Of a stretch of 64,000 nt of DNA, positions 18,839-26,668 are shown piece by piece. The translations under genes were made by a program, and so were the position numbers. Each line of letters begins with the position of its first letter. Within the stretch, counting starts at the first letter, position 1. The notes under the pieces were generated by a model. It was not told where the DNA came from. It saw only the letters and a program-made list of their open reading frames with translations, and searched no databases. Source of the stretch: Solibacillus sp. FSL H8-0523 (GTDB taxonomy: Bacteria; Bacillota; Bacilli; Bacillales_A; Planococcaceae); NCBI RefSeq assembly GCF_038051985.1, contig NZ_CP150291.1, forward strand, positions 1,116,001 to 1,180,000, given 5' to 3'.

Positions 18839-19450
18839 ATGCAAAAACTGTTATTAACCGGATTTGAACCATTTTTATCGAATCCACTTAATCCGACAAT
18901 GGACATTGTGAAGGCGCTTGACGGAAAAATTTTAGGCAATTATGAGGTCGTTGGACGTGTATTAGCGGTTGATTTTAAACAAGCACCGACGCAATTTTTA
19001 ACACTTATTGAAGAAGTACAGCCAGCAATCATTGTGTCACTTGGTTTAGCAGCAGGTAGTACAAAAATTTCACCAGAGCGCGTGGCGATTAATGTTAAAG
19101 ATGGCGAGAAGGATAATAGCGGAAATGCTTTTCTTGATACACCGATTCATGAGGACGGAGATGTGGCCTATTTTTCAACGTTGCCAATTCGTCAAATTGT
19201 CAATCGATTAAATGAGGCAGGCTACCCGGCAGCGATTTCAAATTCGGCAGGCACATACCTATGTAATAATATCATGTATGAAGGGTTATATTATGCAAAA
19301 TCTCATAGCTCGATTAAACGTGCAGGCTTTATTCATATCCCTGCTTCGTTTGAATTAGCCATCCAAAATGGTCGTATTGCAGGTTGGCCGCAGAAGGATT
19401 TACAAGCTGCCATCGAGTTAGCACTAACTGAATGCATACTAAATGACTAG
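18839..19450 (+). CDS. pcp: Pyrrolidone-carboxylate peptidase
   Basis: Cysteine peptidase (C15) that removes N-terminal pyroglutamate from peptides. The start MQKLLLTGFEPF is typical, as are SLGLAAGSTKISPERVAIN (catalytic Glu), SNSAGTYLCNNIMYEGLYY (catalytic Cys) and GFIHIPAS (catalytic His). The start at 18839 fits AGGGGATG upstream; an ATG at 18830 adds three residues but lies within the ribosome site. It is 13 bases downstream of the carboxypeptidase gene. Confidence 0.95.
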   Translation: MQKLLLTGFEPFLSNPLNPTMDIVKALDGKILGNYEVVGRVLAVDFKQAPTQFLTLIEEVQPAIIVSLGLAAGSTKISPERVAINVKDGEKDNSGNAFLDTPIHEDGDVAYFSTLPIRQIVNRLNEAGYPAAISNSAGTYLCNNIMYEGLYYAKSHSSIKRAGFIHIPASFELAIQNGRIAGWPQKDLQAAIELALTECILND

Positions 19451-19540
19451 AAATTGTCATGTTTTATATAAAGAAATATAGCTCAAACGTTGATTTGACG
19501 CTTTATACCAAAATTAGATTGAAACATTCGAAATTCGCTA

Positions 19541-19557
19541 TGTAATAAAAGCTAACA
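19541..19557. promoter_or_regulatory. GlnR/TnrA box
   Basis: TGTAATAAAAGCTAACA is an exact match to the known consensus TGTNAN7TNACA. It covers the -35 position of a promoter whose -10 is TATAAT at 19569-19574, upstream of the glnR-like gene, so it fits autorepression. Confidence 0.75.
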
Positions 19558-19625
19558 AATTATTGTTGTATAATGTCTTCCTGTTGTAAATTATTAGTAG
19601 ATAAAAGAAAGGCGGGGAGAAAAAT

Positions 19626-19958
19626 ATGACAAAAGATTACCGTAAAGCAATGCCGATTTTACCAATTCGCACCGTAATGCAAATTACGAATTTATCAGCC
19701 AGACAAATTCGCTATTATGAGGAGCATGAGTTAGTAGAGCCAATGCGATCTGAAGGCAATCGTCGCATGTTCTCGCTCCAAAACGTCGATGAATTATTAG
19801 AAATTCAAGAGCTGCTTGAAGAAGGCGTAAACATTGCGGGAATAAAAAAGGTGTTTGCATTAAAACGTGAAAGCAATAATCATACCTATCGCGGTAAAAC
19901 ATTCCGAAATGAAGATTTACGTGCGATGGTTCAAAAAGAATTACAAGCGTTATCGTAA
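19626..19958 (+). CDS. GlnR-like MerR-family nitrogen regulator (short form)
   Basis: MerR-fold repressor related to Gln[21 protein letters not shown] and [20 protein letters not shown] align with the GlnR winged helix far better than with TnrA. At 110 residues it ends shortly after the [16 protein letters not shown] helix, so it lacks the C-terminal tail by which GlnR responds to feedback-inhibited glutamine synthetase. It carries its own GlnR box upstream but is not next to glnA here. It may be a second GlnR/TnrA paralogue or a lineage GlnR with a shortened tail. AAGGCGGGG precedes the ATG. Confidence 0.8.
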   Translation: MTKDYRKAMPILPIRTVMQITNLSARQIRYYEEHELVEPMRSEGNRRMFSLQNVDELLEIQELLEEGVNIAGIKKVFALKRESNNHTYRGKTFRNEDLRAMVQKELQALS

Positions 19959-19975
19959 GCGAATAAATTTATTAC

Positions 19976-20012
19976 AAAAAGGAAAGCTAATTCTCGTAGC
20001 TTTCCTTTTTGC
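19976..20012. terminator. Convergent terminator
   Basis: Perfect stem AAAAAGGAAAGCTA / TAGCTTTCCTTTTT between the glnR-like gene and the minus-strand DUF2624-like gene. Confidence 0.9.
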
Positions 20013-20015
20013 ATA

Positions 20016-20255
20016 TTATATCCCGACTAGCTTCATCAATTGCTTATACCGCTTACTTCCGAGCAGCTTGTGTACTTTTTGTAACACCTCTTGTGGTACA
20101 CCTGTAATCGCCCAGCTAATGTTCGCGTGCCGCATGATTTTGCGGAGCTTTTTAACTTCATCAAGCGTTACGTGCAAATCATTTTTCCCAGCGAATTGCT
20201 GTAGCTGTTCATCACTGCTATTTTGTAAATTGTCAAACCATTCCAACTTTTTCAA
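20016..20255 (-). CDS. Small DUF2624-like protein (YqfT-like)
   Basis: A 79-residue helical, charged protein (LQNSSDEQLQQFAGKNDLHV, then VTLDEVKKLRKIM). It resembles the DUF2624/YqfT family and its position near nfo and zur matches B. subtilis yqfT, though here it is on the opposite strand. The start is a TTG at 20255, six bases after AAAGGAGA; the longer reading to 20294 has no ribosome site. Function unknown. Confidence 0.7.
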   Translation of the reverse strand: MKKLEWFDNLQNSSDEQLQQFAGKNDLHVTLDEVKKLRKIMRHANISWAITGVPQEVLQKVHKLLGSKRYKQLMKLVGI

Positions 20256-20282
20256 GATAGTTCTCCTTTCAAGCTTATTTCC

Positions 20283-20311
20283 TTTACATTGCAAAAAAAG
20301 TCCATTATACT
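20283..20311 (+). promoter_or_regulatory. Promoter of the zinc uptake operon
   Basis: TTTACA (20283-20288) and TATACT (20306-20311) spaced by 17 bases, upstream of znuC. Confidence 0.7.
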
Positions 20312-20321
20312 AATTTGATGT

Positions 20322-20342
20322 AAATCGTAATGATTTTGAATT
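20322..20342 (+). promoter_or_regulatory. Zur box
   Basis: AAATCGTAATGATTTTGAATT. The left half and centre match the Bacillus Zur operator AAATCGTAATNATTACGATTT exactly; the right half is degenerate. It covers the expected transcription start, where a bound zinc-loaded Zur would block transcription. Confidence 0.75.
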
Positions 20343-20359
20343 AGAAAGAAGCGAACGAG

Positions 20360-21106
20360 ATGAAAAAAACATTGATAGAATTGAAGGATGTTTCCTTTCA
20401 ATATGAATACACACAAGTGTTAAAACACATTTCTTTACGCGTGGATGAGGGCGACTTTTTGGCGTTAATCGGTCAAAATGGCTCGGGCAAATCGACGCTT
20501 TTAAAATTGATTTTAGGGCTATTAAAGCCAATGTCTGGAGAAATACAGTTATTTGGAGAATCAGCAAAAGACTTTAAGAATCGTGAATGGATTGGCTACG
20601 TCTCACAAAAGTCAAACGCCTTTAACTCAGGATTCCCAGCAACGGTAGAGGAAGTTGTAAAAAGTGGCTTATCACAAAAAGTAGGACTCTTTAAACGCTA
20701 TCCTAAAGATGCGGACTTTTTAGTAAAGGCCGCACTAAAAGATGTTGGCATGGAAAAGTTTATGAAGCGCAACATCGGACAGCTGTCAGGTGGACAACAG
20801 CAACGTGTGTTTATCGCGCGTGCGCTCGTGTCAGATCCAAAGCTACTGATTTTGGATGAACCAACTGTAGGGATTGACCGTGAAAACGTGCAGGCATTTT
20901 ATGATATGCTAGGGCACTTAAATAAGCATCATAAGATGACGATGATTTTAGTAACACATGATGTGGATACGGTATCAGACCGTGTGAGCCATGTAGCATG
21001 CTTAAATCAAACGATTCATTTCCACGGCTATAAAAATGATTTTGATGCGATTACGGATGAACAGATCGCAAGCTGGAATGGCTACTCTGTTCGAAAGATT
21101 CATTAA
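20360..21106 (+). CDS. znuC: Zinc ABC transporter, ATP-binding protein
   Basis: ATPase of a ZnuABC/AdcABC-type high-affinity zinc importer. It has Walker A GQNGSGKST, signature LSGGQQQRVFIARAL, Walker B LLILDEPTVGID and the H-loop VTHD. Length 248. It is followed 15 bases later by the permease gene. No substrate-binding protein gene (znuA/adcA) is in the cluster, so it must be elsewhere. Confidence 0.92.
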   Translation: MKKTLIELKDVSFQYEYTQVLKHISLRVDEGDFLALIGQNGSGKSTLLKLILGLLKPMSGEIQLFGESAKDFKNREWIGYVSQKSNAFNSGFPATVEEVVKSGLSQKVGLFKRYPKDADFLVKAALKDVGMEKFMKRNIGQLSGGQQQRVFIARALVSDPKLLILDEPTVGIDRENVQAFYDMLGHLNKHHKMTMILVTHDVDTVSDRVSHVACLNQTIHFHGYKNDFDAITDEQIASWNGYSVRKIH

Positions 21107-21121
21107 GAGGAGCAGGCCACT

Positions 21122-21985
21122 ATGATTGAAGCAATATTAAACTATGAATTTTTACAAAATGCCTTTTTCTCAGGGTTAATTATTGGTGTAATTGCACCAC
21201 TTTTAGGCGTATTTATTGTTGTACGTCGTTTATCACTGATTGCAGATGCGCTGTCACACGTAACACTTGCCGGGATTGCCGGAAGTCTTTATTTAAGTCA
21301 GTCCTTTGCAGCACTCGCACTACTAAATCCGATCTATTTAGGGATTGTGGCATCTGTTAGTGGCTCGATTTTAATTGAGCGTTTACGTCGTCTGTATAAG
21401 CACTATGAAGAACTTGCGATTCCAATTATTATGTCGGGTGGTATCGGGATTAGTGCAATTTTAATTTCGTTAGCAAGTGGCTTTAATACGGATTTAATGA
21501 GCTATTTATTTGGCTCGGTTTCCGCGGTTTCTAGACAAGATTTACTTGTTGTGATCGCGATTGCGGTAGTCGTTATTATTTTCTTAGTATTATTTTTCAA
21601 AGAGTTATTCGTGTTGTCATTTGATGAAGAGTATGCGAAAGCAAGTGGCTTACCGGCTAAATGGATTCATTTATTATTCATGGTCGTTGTGGCACTCGTA
21701 ATCGCGGCAAGCATGCGCATTGTCGGAATTTTATTAGTATCGAGCTTAATGACGTTACCGGTAGCAGCTGCCATGCGTTTAGCGCGCGGCTTTAAACAAG
21801 CGATTATTTTAGCGATTGTATTCGGAGAACTTGCTGTGTTAATTGGTTTAGTGAGTGCATTTTACTTAAACTTAGCACCAGGTGGAACAATTGTTGTGAC
21901 ATCGATTGTTATTTTATTAGTCGTCATTCTTATTAAAAAAATGATTTTAAAATTTTCAACTAGAACGGAAGGGGAAGAAGCATAG
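21122..21985 (+). CDS. znuB: Zinc ABC transporter, permease
   Basis: Metal-type ABC-3 permease, 287 residues with about eight membrane spans. Typical signatures: VVRRLSLIADALSHVTLAGI and the C-terminal half MRIVGILLVSSLMTLPVAAA. AGAGGAGCAGG precedes the ATG. Its stop overlaps the zur start by one base (TAGTG). Confidence 0.92.
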   Translation: MIEAILNYEFLQNAFFSGLIIGVIAPLLGVFIVVRRLSLIADALSHVTLAGIAGSLYLSQSFAALALLNPIYLGIVASVSGSILIERLRRLYKHYEELAIPIIMSGGIGISAILISLASGFNTDLMSYLFGSVSAVSRQDLLVVIAIAVVVIIFLVLFFKELFVLSFDEEYAKASGLPAKWIHLLFMVVVALVIAASMRIVGILLVSSLMTLPVAAAMRLARGFKQAIILAIVFGELAVLIGLVSAFYLNLAPGGTIVVTSIVILLVVILIKKMILKFSTRTEGEEA

Positions 21986-22395
21986 TGAATACAACACGCG
22001 CGTGGGAAATATTAAAAGACAATGGCTATAAAAAAACAGATAAACGAGAGTTGATTTTAGGGATGTTTGCGGCTACAGAAAAATATTTAACAGCCCGTGA
22101 TTTATTGCAAGTGCTAAAAAAAGACTTCCCAGGGATGAGCTTCGATACGATTTACCGTAACTTAGCGACATTTGTTGAACTTGATATTTTAGAAGAAACA
22201 GAGCTAAACGGAGAACGTAATTTCCGTATGCACTGCGAATCGGATCACCACCACCATCATTTCATTTGTCGTGACTGTGGCAATGTAAAAGAATTATCAT
22301 TGTGTCCGATGGAAATGCTCGGTGAAAAATTGCCAGGCTATGCCGTTGAAGGACATAAATTTGAAATTTACGGTAAATGCCCGAATTGCTTATAA
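21985..22395 (+). CDS. zur: Zinc uptake regulator Zur (Fur family)
   Basis: Fur-family repressor of 136 residues. It has the winged-helix region (YKKTDKRELILGMF, then FDTIYRNLATFVELDILEE), the metal-sensing HHHHHFICRDCGNVKELSLC segment and the C-terminal structural-zinc CPNC. It starts at a GTG. Location at the end of znuCB and the Zur box upstream of the operon support zinc sensing rather than iron; fur itself is at 49891. Confidence 0.93.
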   Translation: MNTTRAWEILKDNGYKKTDKRELILGMFAATEKYLTARDLLQVLKKDFPGMSFDTIYRNLATFVELDILEETELNGERNFRMHCESDHHHHHFICRDCGNVKELSLCPMEMLGEKLPGYAVEGHKFEIYGKCPNCL

Positions 22396-22499
22396 AGACA
22401 TATATTTCATGAATTTAAACGAGTAATTTATGCGAATCTAAAAATTATTTGCATAATTTTGCAACTATGATAAAGTTAGTTTTACAAATTGAATAGTTT

Positions 22500-22690
22500 T
22501 GCAGGAAAGAGATGCTTTGTAGCATAAATGGGAATTCGGTGTAAATCCGAAGCTATATCCGTAACTGTAAGCGTAGATGAAAATAAGCAAAATGCCACTG
22601 CCAAAAGCGGGAAGGTGCTTGTGAGTAAAGGGAAGCGCGAAGCCAGGAGACCAATCTTTTTCTGATCGTAACACACCTCTTCGGAATTAA
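22500..22690 (+). ncRNA. Cobalamin riboswitch
   Basis: Adenosylcobalamin-type aptamer. Conserved blocks appear in order: GGGAATTCGGTGTAAATCCG (about 22530-22549), ATGCCACTG (22592-22600), and the B12 box GCGAAGCCAGGAGACC (22637-22652). In the known family, binding of the cofactor stops expression. A separate terminator hairpin lies downstream, so transcriptional attenuation is likely. Confidence 0.95.
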
Positions 22691-22743
22691 AGAGAATGTA
22701 CGGCAACCAGTTATCAAATGAACTTTTTTTATTTTGATTTTTG

Positions 22744-22774
22744 AAGCCATCCATTTTCTTGGATGGTTTTTTTG
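22744..22774 (+). terminator. Riboswitch-controlled attenuator terminator
   Basis: CCATCCA / TGGATGG stem followed by seven T, between the aptamer and the first gene of the corrinoid cluster. Confidence 0.85.
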
Positions 22775-22821
22775 CTGTCCAAGACTCCAAAGAGCAACAA
22801 ACTTGAAGTGAGGGTTAACAC

Positions 22822-23376
22822 ATGAAAAAGGACATTCGTTATTCATGCTATCCATTTATGCGTGAAAAATCGAACTGCGTGGATTATGAAATTCGTACCG
22901 ATTCCTTAACTACACGCATTGGCGCAGTGATACCAACATTAGTAGACGATGTACACGGGCAACTTGTATTAGAGGACTTACGGGTTATTCAACCGCTTGC
23001 CTATCATGCGAACGGCTCTGTACGAGGAAAACTAGCGATTATAGCAGAGGACGTCGCTTGGCTAAGTAAACGCTATGATTTTTATGTAAGTGAAGTAAAA
23101 GAGACCATTCAGCAGTTTTTATTACCACAAGGTGTAGAAAGTGCCGCACGCCTTCATATTTGCCGTAGTGAGGCAAAAAAATCGTACCGCGCCTTACATA
23201 AAGTGAGTGAAGAAAAAGAAGTTCCTGAAATTTTATTTGATTTTTTAGGCTTACTTGCGAACGTCTTATTTGTCATGGCGGTGTACATGAACAAGCTACA
23301 CGCTTGTGAAGAACTTGTTTTTATCTCAAAATCCTATCCAATGAAAAAGAAAAAGGAGTCAAACAATGAAAACTAA
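22822..23376 (+). CDS. Divergent PduO-type cob(I)alamin adenosyltransferase-like protein
   Basis: A 184-residue protein, the first gene behind the cobalamin riboswitch. The middle (FLLPQGVESAARLHICRSEA) matches the signature of PduO-type ATP:corrinoid adenosyltransferases, and LLANVLFVMAVYMNKL matches their last helix. The N-terminal ATP motif of active enzymes (GDxGxT) is not visible, so it may be a degenerate paralogue or a corrinoid-binding relative. It overlaps the next gene by 11 bases. Confidence 0.65.
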   Translation: MKKDIRYSCYPFMREKSNCVDYEIRTDSLTTRIGAVIPTLVDDVHGQLVLEDLRVIQPLAYHANGSVRGKLAIIAEDVAWLSKRYDFYVSEVKETIQQFLLPQGVESAARLHICRSEAKKSYRALHKVSEEKEVPEILFDFLGLLANVLFVMAVYMNKLHACEELVFISKSYPMKKKKESNNEN

Positions 23377-24322
23377 AATGAAATGGGTTGCCCCAGTTGC
23401 TGCGGCACTTTTGCTAGCAGCATGCGGAGCAGACGAAGAAAAAGCATTGAATGACACAGCAAAAGAACAAGAAACGGTAGAACAAGCAAAGGCTGCTGGT
23501 CCTTATACAGTAATAGATGATCGCGGTATTGAAGTAACATTCAACGAAGTACCAGAAACAATCATCTCGTTACAGCCAAGTAATACAGAAATTTTATTCG
23601 AGCTAGGTGTTGGTGAGCAAATTGTGGGTGCCACAGACTTTGATGTATATCCTGAAGCAGCACAAAAAATCGAACGTGTTTCAACGTCAATGGCCATTAA
23701 CGCAGAACGCATCCTAGAGTTAAACCCAGATGTGGTGGTTGCGTATACAAGTGGTAATGAAGAGCAAATCACACAGCTAGAGGATGCAGGCTTAAAAGTG
23801 TTTGTTATCGCTTCAGCGACATCATTTGATGATGTGTATACAGACATTATTCAGCTTTCTGAAGTGATGGGTGTGGAAGCAAAGGGTGAAGAGATTGTAG
23901 CTGGTATTCAAGCACAAATCACAGCGGTACAAGAAAAAACGGATACAGTAGGTACAAAGAAAAAAGTGTATTATGAAGTATCTCCTGCTCCAGATATTTG
24001 GACAACAGGTAACAATACATTTCAACAAGAAATTATGAATGCTGCCGGTGTTGAAAATCTTTTTGCTGATCAAGACAGCTGGTTAAGTGTAACAGAAGAA
24101 GATGTGATTACCCGTAATCCAGAAGTCATCATTACTCCTGCAACGTATATGGAAAATGCAGTTGATGAAATTTTAGGGCGTGCGGGTTGGGATCAAATTC
24201 AAGCGGTTTCTGACAAATCAGTGGTACTCGTAGACGGGGAAGTCATGTCTCGCCCAGGGCCACGTATTGGCGAAGCCGTTGAAATTATGGCCGAAGCGGT
24301 CTACCCAAATTTATTTAAATAA
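23366..24322 (+). CDS. btuF: Corrinoid (vitamin B12) ABC transporter substrate-binding lipoprotein, BtuF-like
   Basis: A 318-residue lipoprotein: the signal peptide ends in a LLAAC lipobox, then a charged linker and a periplasmic-binding-protein fold of the BtuF/FhuD class (TIISLQPSNTEILFELGVGE). Metal chelates other than cobalamin would be possible by fold alone; the riboswitch and the cob genes make cobalamin or cobinamide the likely ligand. No btuC/btuD permease genes are nearby. AAGGAG precedes the ATG, and a terminator-like hairpin follows. Confidence 0.85.
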   Translation: MKTKMKWVAPVAAALLLAACGADEEKALNDTAKEQETVEQAKAAGPYTVIDDRGIEVTFNEVPETIISLQPSNTEILFELGVGEQIVGATDFDVYPEAAQKIERVSTSMAINAERILELNPDVVVAYTSGNEEQITQLEDAGLKVFVIASATSFDDVYTDIIQLSEVMGVEAKGEEIVAGIQAQITAVQEKTDTVGTKKKVYYEVSPAPDIWTTGNNTFQQEIMNAAGVENLFADQDSWLSVTEEDVITRNPEVIITPATYMENAVDEILGRAGWDQIQAVSDKSVVLVDGEVMSRPGPRIGEAVEIMAEAVYPNLFK

Positions 24323-24332
24323 GGTTACAATA

Positions 24333-24366
24333 AAGGAGCATGCCCGAATTTGGGTGTGTTCTTTTA
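24333..24366 (+). terminator. Weak terminator between btuF and cobU
   Basis: GAGCATGCCC / GGGTGTGTTC pair over ten positions with several G-U pairs, followed by TTTT. It may lower expression of the downstream cob genes relative to btuF. Confidence 0.55.
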
Positions 24367-24390
24367 TCCATTTAAAAAGGTGGAATTAAT

Positions 24391-24933
24391 TTGATTTTTA
24401 TTACAGGCGGTGTACGTAGTGGTAAGAGTGCGTTTGCTGAGCAACTGGCAGCAAAAATCGGGGCAGAAAAAAACTGTTATTATGTTGCAACGGGCATGGC
24501 ATTTGATGAGGAAATGAAAAAACGGATTTTGCGTCATCAGCTAGACAGAAAAGAACAAGAAATGAACTGGACAACGACCGAAATGCAAGTAGAAGTCCCT
24601 AAGCAACTGAAGCATTTATCTACAAAGGATGTTGTTCTTTTTGAATGTGTGACAACTTGGCTTTCGAATGTCCTTTATAGGAGTGAAAGGGACAGTGCGC
24701 GTAGCGAAACAATCCATAACTGCATTGAATCCTTACAAAAGCAACTACTAGCTTGGCAAGCGCAAGGTGCTACAATTATAGTTGTATCCAATGAAGTACT
24801 AGATGAGCTGCCTTCAAACTACGAGGAAGTGAATATGTATCGTAGACTATTAGGTGAGTTGCATCAATGGCTCGTACAGCAGAGCGATGAAGCGTATGAA
24901 GTACAGTTTCAACTTGTACAGCGCTGGAAGTAA
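24391..24933 (+). CDS. cobU: Adenosylcobinamide kinase / adenosylcobinamide-phosphate guanylyltransferase
   Basis: Phosphorylates adenosylcobinamide and activates it with GMP during nucleotide-loop assembly. Walker A is GGVRSGKS (residues 6-13); the histidine that carries GMP in CobU is present in ILRHQLDRKE (H49). Then come LFECVTTWLSNVL and VVSNEVLDELPSN, where the usual VSNEVGxGIVP is modified. Length 180. The start is a TTG after AAAGGTGG. It is followed by cobS with a 12-base gap. Confidence 0.9.
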   Translation: MIFITGGVRSGKSAFAEQLAAKIGAEKNCYYVATGMAFDEEMKKRILRHQLDRKEQEMNWTTTEMQVEVPKQLKHLSTKDVVLFECVTTWLSNVLYRSERDSARSETIHNCIESLQKQLLAWQAQGATIIVVSNEVLDELPSNYEEVNMYRRLLGELHQWLVQQSDEAYEVQFQLVQRWK

Positions 24934-24945
24934 GGAGTGAGCAAG

Positions 24946-25719
24946 TTGAAAAATGCAGGAATAGGGTTTTTATTAGCATGGCAGTTTTTTTCATTCGTGC
25001 CGATTAAAAAGCAACTAGACATGAACAAAAGCTCAATTACTTGGATGTATGCGAGTTTACCACTAGTTGGTTTAATCATTGGTGCGATTTTAAGTAGCTG
25101 TGCGAATTTACTTGTGAGCTATAGTGATCTGTCGTATGTATTAGTAGCCATCTTACTTGTTGTGGGCATGATTGTGTTTACAGGTGGCTTACATGTAGAT
25201 GGTTTTATTGATCTATGCGATGCTTTTTTCTCGTACGGAGATAAGAAAAAGCGACTGCAAGTATTAGATGACCCGCGTACAGGAGCGTTTGGTGTGCTTG
25301 GTGTTGTGGTGCTAATCTTACTAAAGTTTGGTTTTATTTATGAGGCACTAGAGCAAGGACGTTTTGAGATGCTGGTGTTTATTGCCGCAGTTCCGTATGT
25401 TGCGCGTGTCGGCATGCTTATGTATTTTGTTTCGATGAATACGTCAAAACAAACCGGATTAGCTGCCTATTTTAAAGGGCAAGTGATGACGAAACAGTTA
25501 ATTGTAACGAGCGTGGTAATGTTTGCATTATTAAGCGTGGGTGCGGTGTACATAGGGCTTTATAGTTTCTTTATTTTAGTAGCAGTTATGCTTTTCGCTG
25601 TCGTACTGTACCGTAACTGGTCATATCGCAATTTTGGAGGGATGAGTGGCGATTTACTTGGGGCTTTGGGTGAAAGTTTGGAGGTTGTGTTATGGCTAGT
25701 CGTATTACTGTGCATTTAA
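24946..25719 (+). CDS. cobS: Adenosylcobinamide-GDP ribazoletransferase (cobalamin synthase)
   Basis: Integral membrane enzyme that joins adenosylcobinamide-GDP to alpha-ribazole (or its phosphate). The family motifs are VDGFIDLCDAFFSYGDKKKR and DDPRTGAFGVLGVV; about seven membrane spans; 257 residues. The start is a TTG at 24946, eight bases after AAGGAG; a GTG nine bases earlier lies in the ribosome site. It overlaps the next gene by 28 bases. Confidence 0.93.
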   Translation: MKNAGIGFLLAWQFFSFVPIKKQLDMNKSSITWMYASLPLVGLIIGAILSSCANLLVSYSDLSYVLVAILLVVGMIVFTGGLHVDGFIDLCDAFFSYGDKKKRLQVLDDPRTGAFGVLGVVVLILLKFGFIYEALEQGRFEMLVFIAAVPYVARVGMLMYFVSMNTSKQTGLAAYFKGQVMTKQLIVTSVVMFALLSVGAVYIGLYSFFILVAVMLFAVVLYRNWSYRNFGGMSGDLLGALGESLEVVLWLVVLLCI

Positions 25720-26288
25720 TCCGCCATGAAAAAACGCAGGCCAATCGTGAACGTAAATATATTGGCTGGACAGATGAACCAATCGTAGCTTGTGCAAAAG
25801 CGATACCATTTTTACAGTCTGACATAGTTTATGGCAGTGACCTTGTGCGTTGTAGGCAAACAGCGAACGGTTATTTTCCCCAGGCGAAATTCATCGCGAC
25901 TGAGCAATTACGTGAGTTACATTTCGGGGATTTTGAAATGAAAACGTATGAGGAGTTGCAGCATAACCTGATGTACCGCGCTTGGATTGATAATCCGTAT
26001 ACAGTAACACCACCAAACGGAGAAAGTTTTACTGCATTTTGTGACCGTGTAATAACGGCATTCAGACAAATTATCACTGCCGAACAATCTTACACGTTTG
26101 TAGTCCATGGCGGTGTTATTCGGATATTACTTGCAAAGTACGGGCTAGAGGAAAAATCATTTCAGCAACTGCTAGCTAATCATCAAACAATTTATACACT
26201 GACGTGGGATTCGCTCACAGATTTTAGAGGAGGTGCACGATGCACGTCATACTCGGAGGCGCTCACAATGGAAAACGAGCCTATGTAG
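25692..26288 (+). CDS. cobC: Alpha-ribazole phosphatase-like histidine phosphatase (CobC-like)
   Basis: Histidine phosphatase superfamily, 198 residues. The catalytic RHE motif is in VHLIRHEKTQANRERKYIGW; the second histidine is in YTFVVHGGVIRILL, and RELHFGDFEMKTYEEL matches the CobC group. In the known pathway it removes the 5' phosphate from alpha-ribazole-phosphate or adenosylcobalamin-phosphate. It overlaps both neighbours (28 bases with cobS, 49 with the next gene), showing tight operon packing. Confidence 0.85.
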   Translation: MASRITVHLIRHEKTQANRERKYIGWTDEPIVACAKAIPFLQSDIVYGSDLVRCRQTANGYFPQAKFIATEQLRELHFGDFEMKTYEELQHNLMYRAWIDNPYTVTPPNGESFTAFCDRVITAFRQIITAEQSYTFVVHGGVIRILLAKYGLEEKSFQQLLANHQTIYTLTWDSLTDFRGGARCTSYSEALTMENEPM

Positions 26289-26668
26289 AAAGAGAAATCT
26301 TAAAATTCGAAAAAATTGATGTTCTGTATTTTGACGGAGCGCTACCAAGCAACGAGTTACAACCCCTTGGTAAATGCATTATCATTAGTCAGTTTGAAAA
26401 AATTTTGGAACCATTTTTAAACGAACCAGAGCAAATTATTGCGCAGGAAATATTCAGCCAAATTAAGCATCTCGAAAAATATAATAATGTCTATTGTATC
26501 TGCACAGATACGAGTCGCGGGGTCGTACCACTTGAAAAAGATGCACGGCAACTGCGTGATACGTGTGGTCGCCTATATCAATTACTTTGTGCACATGCCA
26601 AAACCGTTACACGTGTTTGGTACGGTATTCCACAACATTTAAAGGGAGATTCAAATGGAGAAAACTAA
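26240..26668 (+). CDS. Second CobU-like protein
   Basis: A 142-residue protein resembling a shortened CobU. The N-terminal P-loop reads GGAHNGKR (residues 6-13), with Arg where Ser/Thr is expected, and the guanylylated-His region of CobU is missing. The C-terminal half (DTSRGVVPLEKDARQLRDTC, then VTRVWYGIPQHLK) keeps the CobU pattern GIVP...RxFRDxxGRxxQ that the first CobU lost. It could partner the first CobU or be a separate corrinoid-binding protein (inference). It starts inside cobC; GGAGGTG precedes the ATG. Confidence 0.7.
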   Translation: MHVILGGAHNGKRAYVEREILKFEKIDVLYFDGALPSNELQPLGKCIIISQFEKILEPFLNEPEQIIAQEIFSQIKHLEKYNNVYCICTDTSRGVVPLEKDARQLRDTCGRLYQLLCAHAKTVTRVWYGIPQHLKGDSNGEN

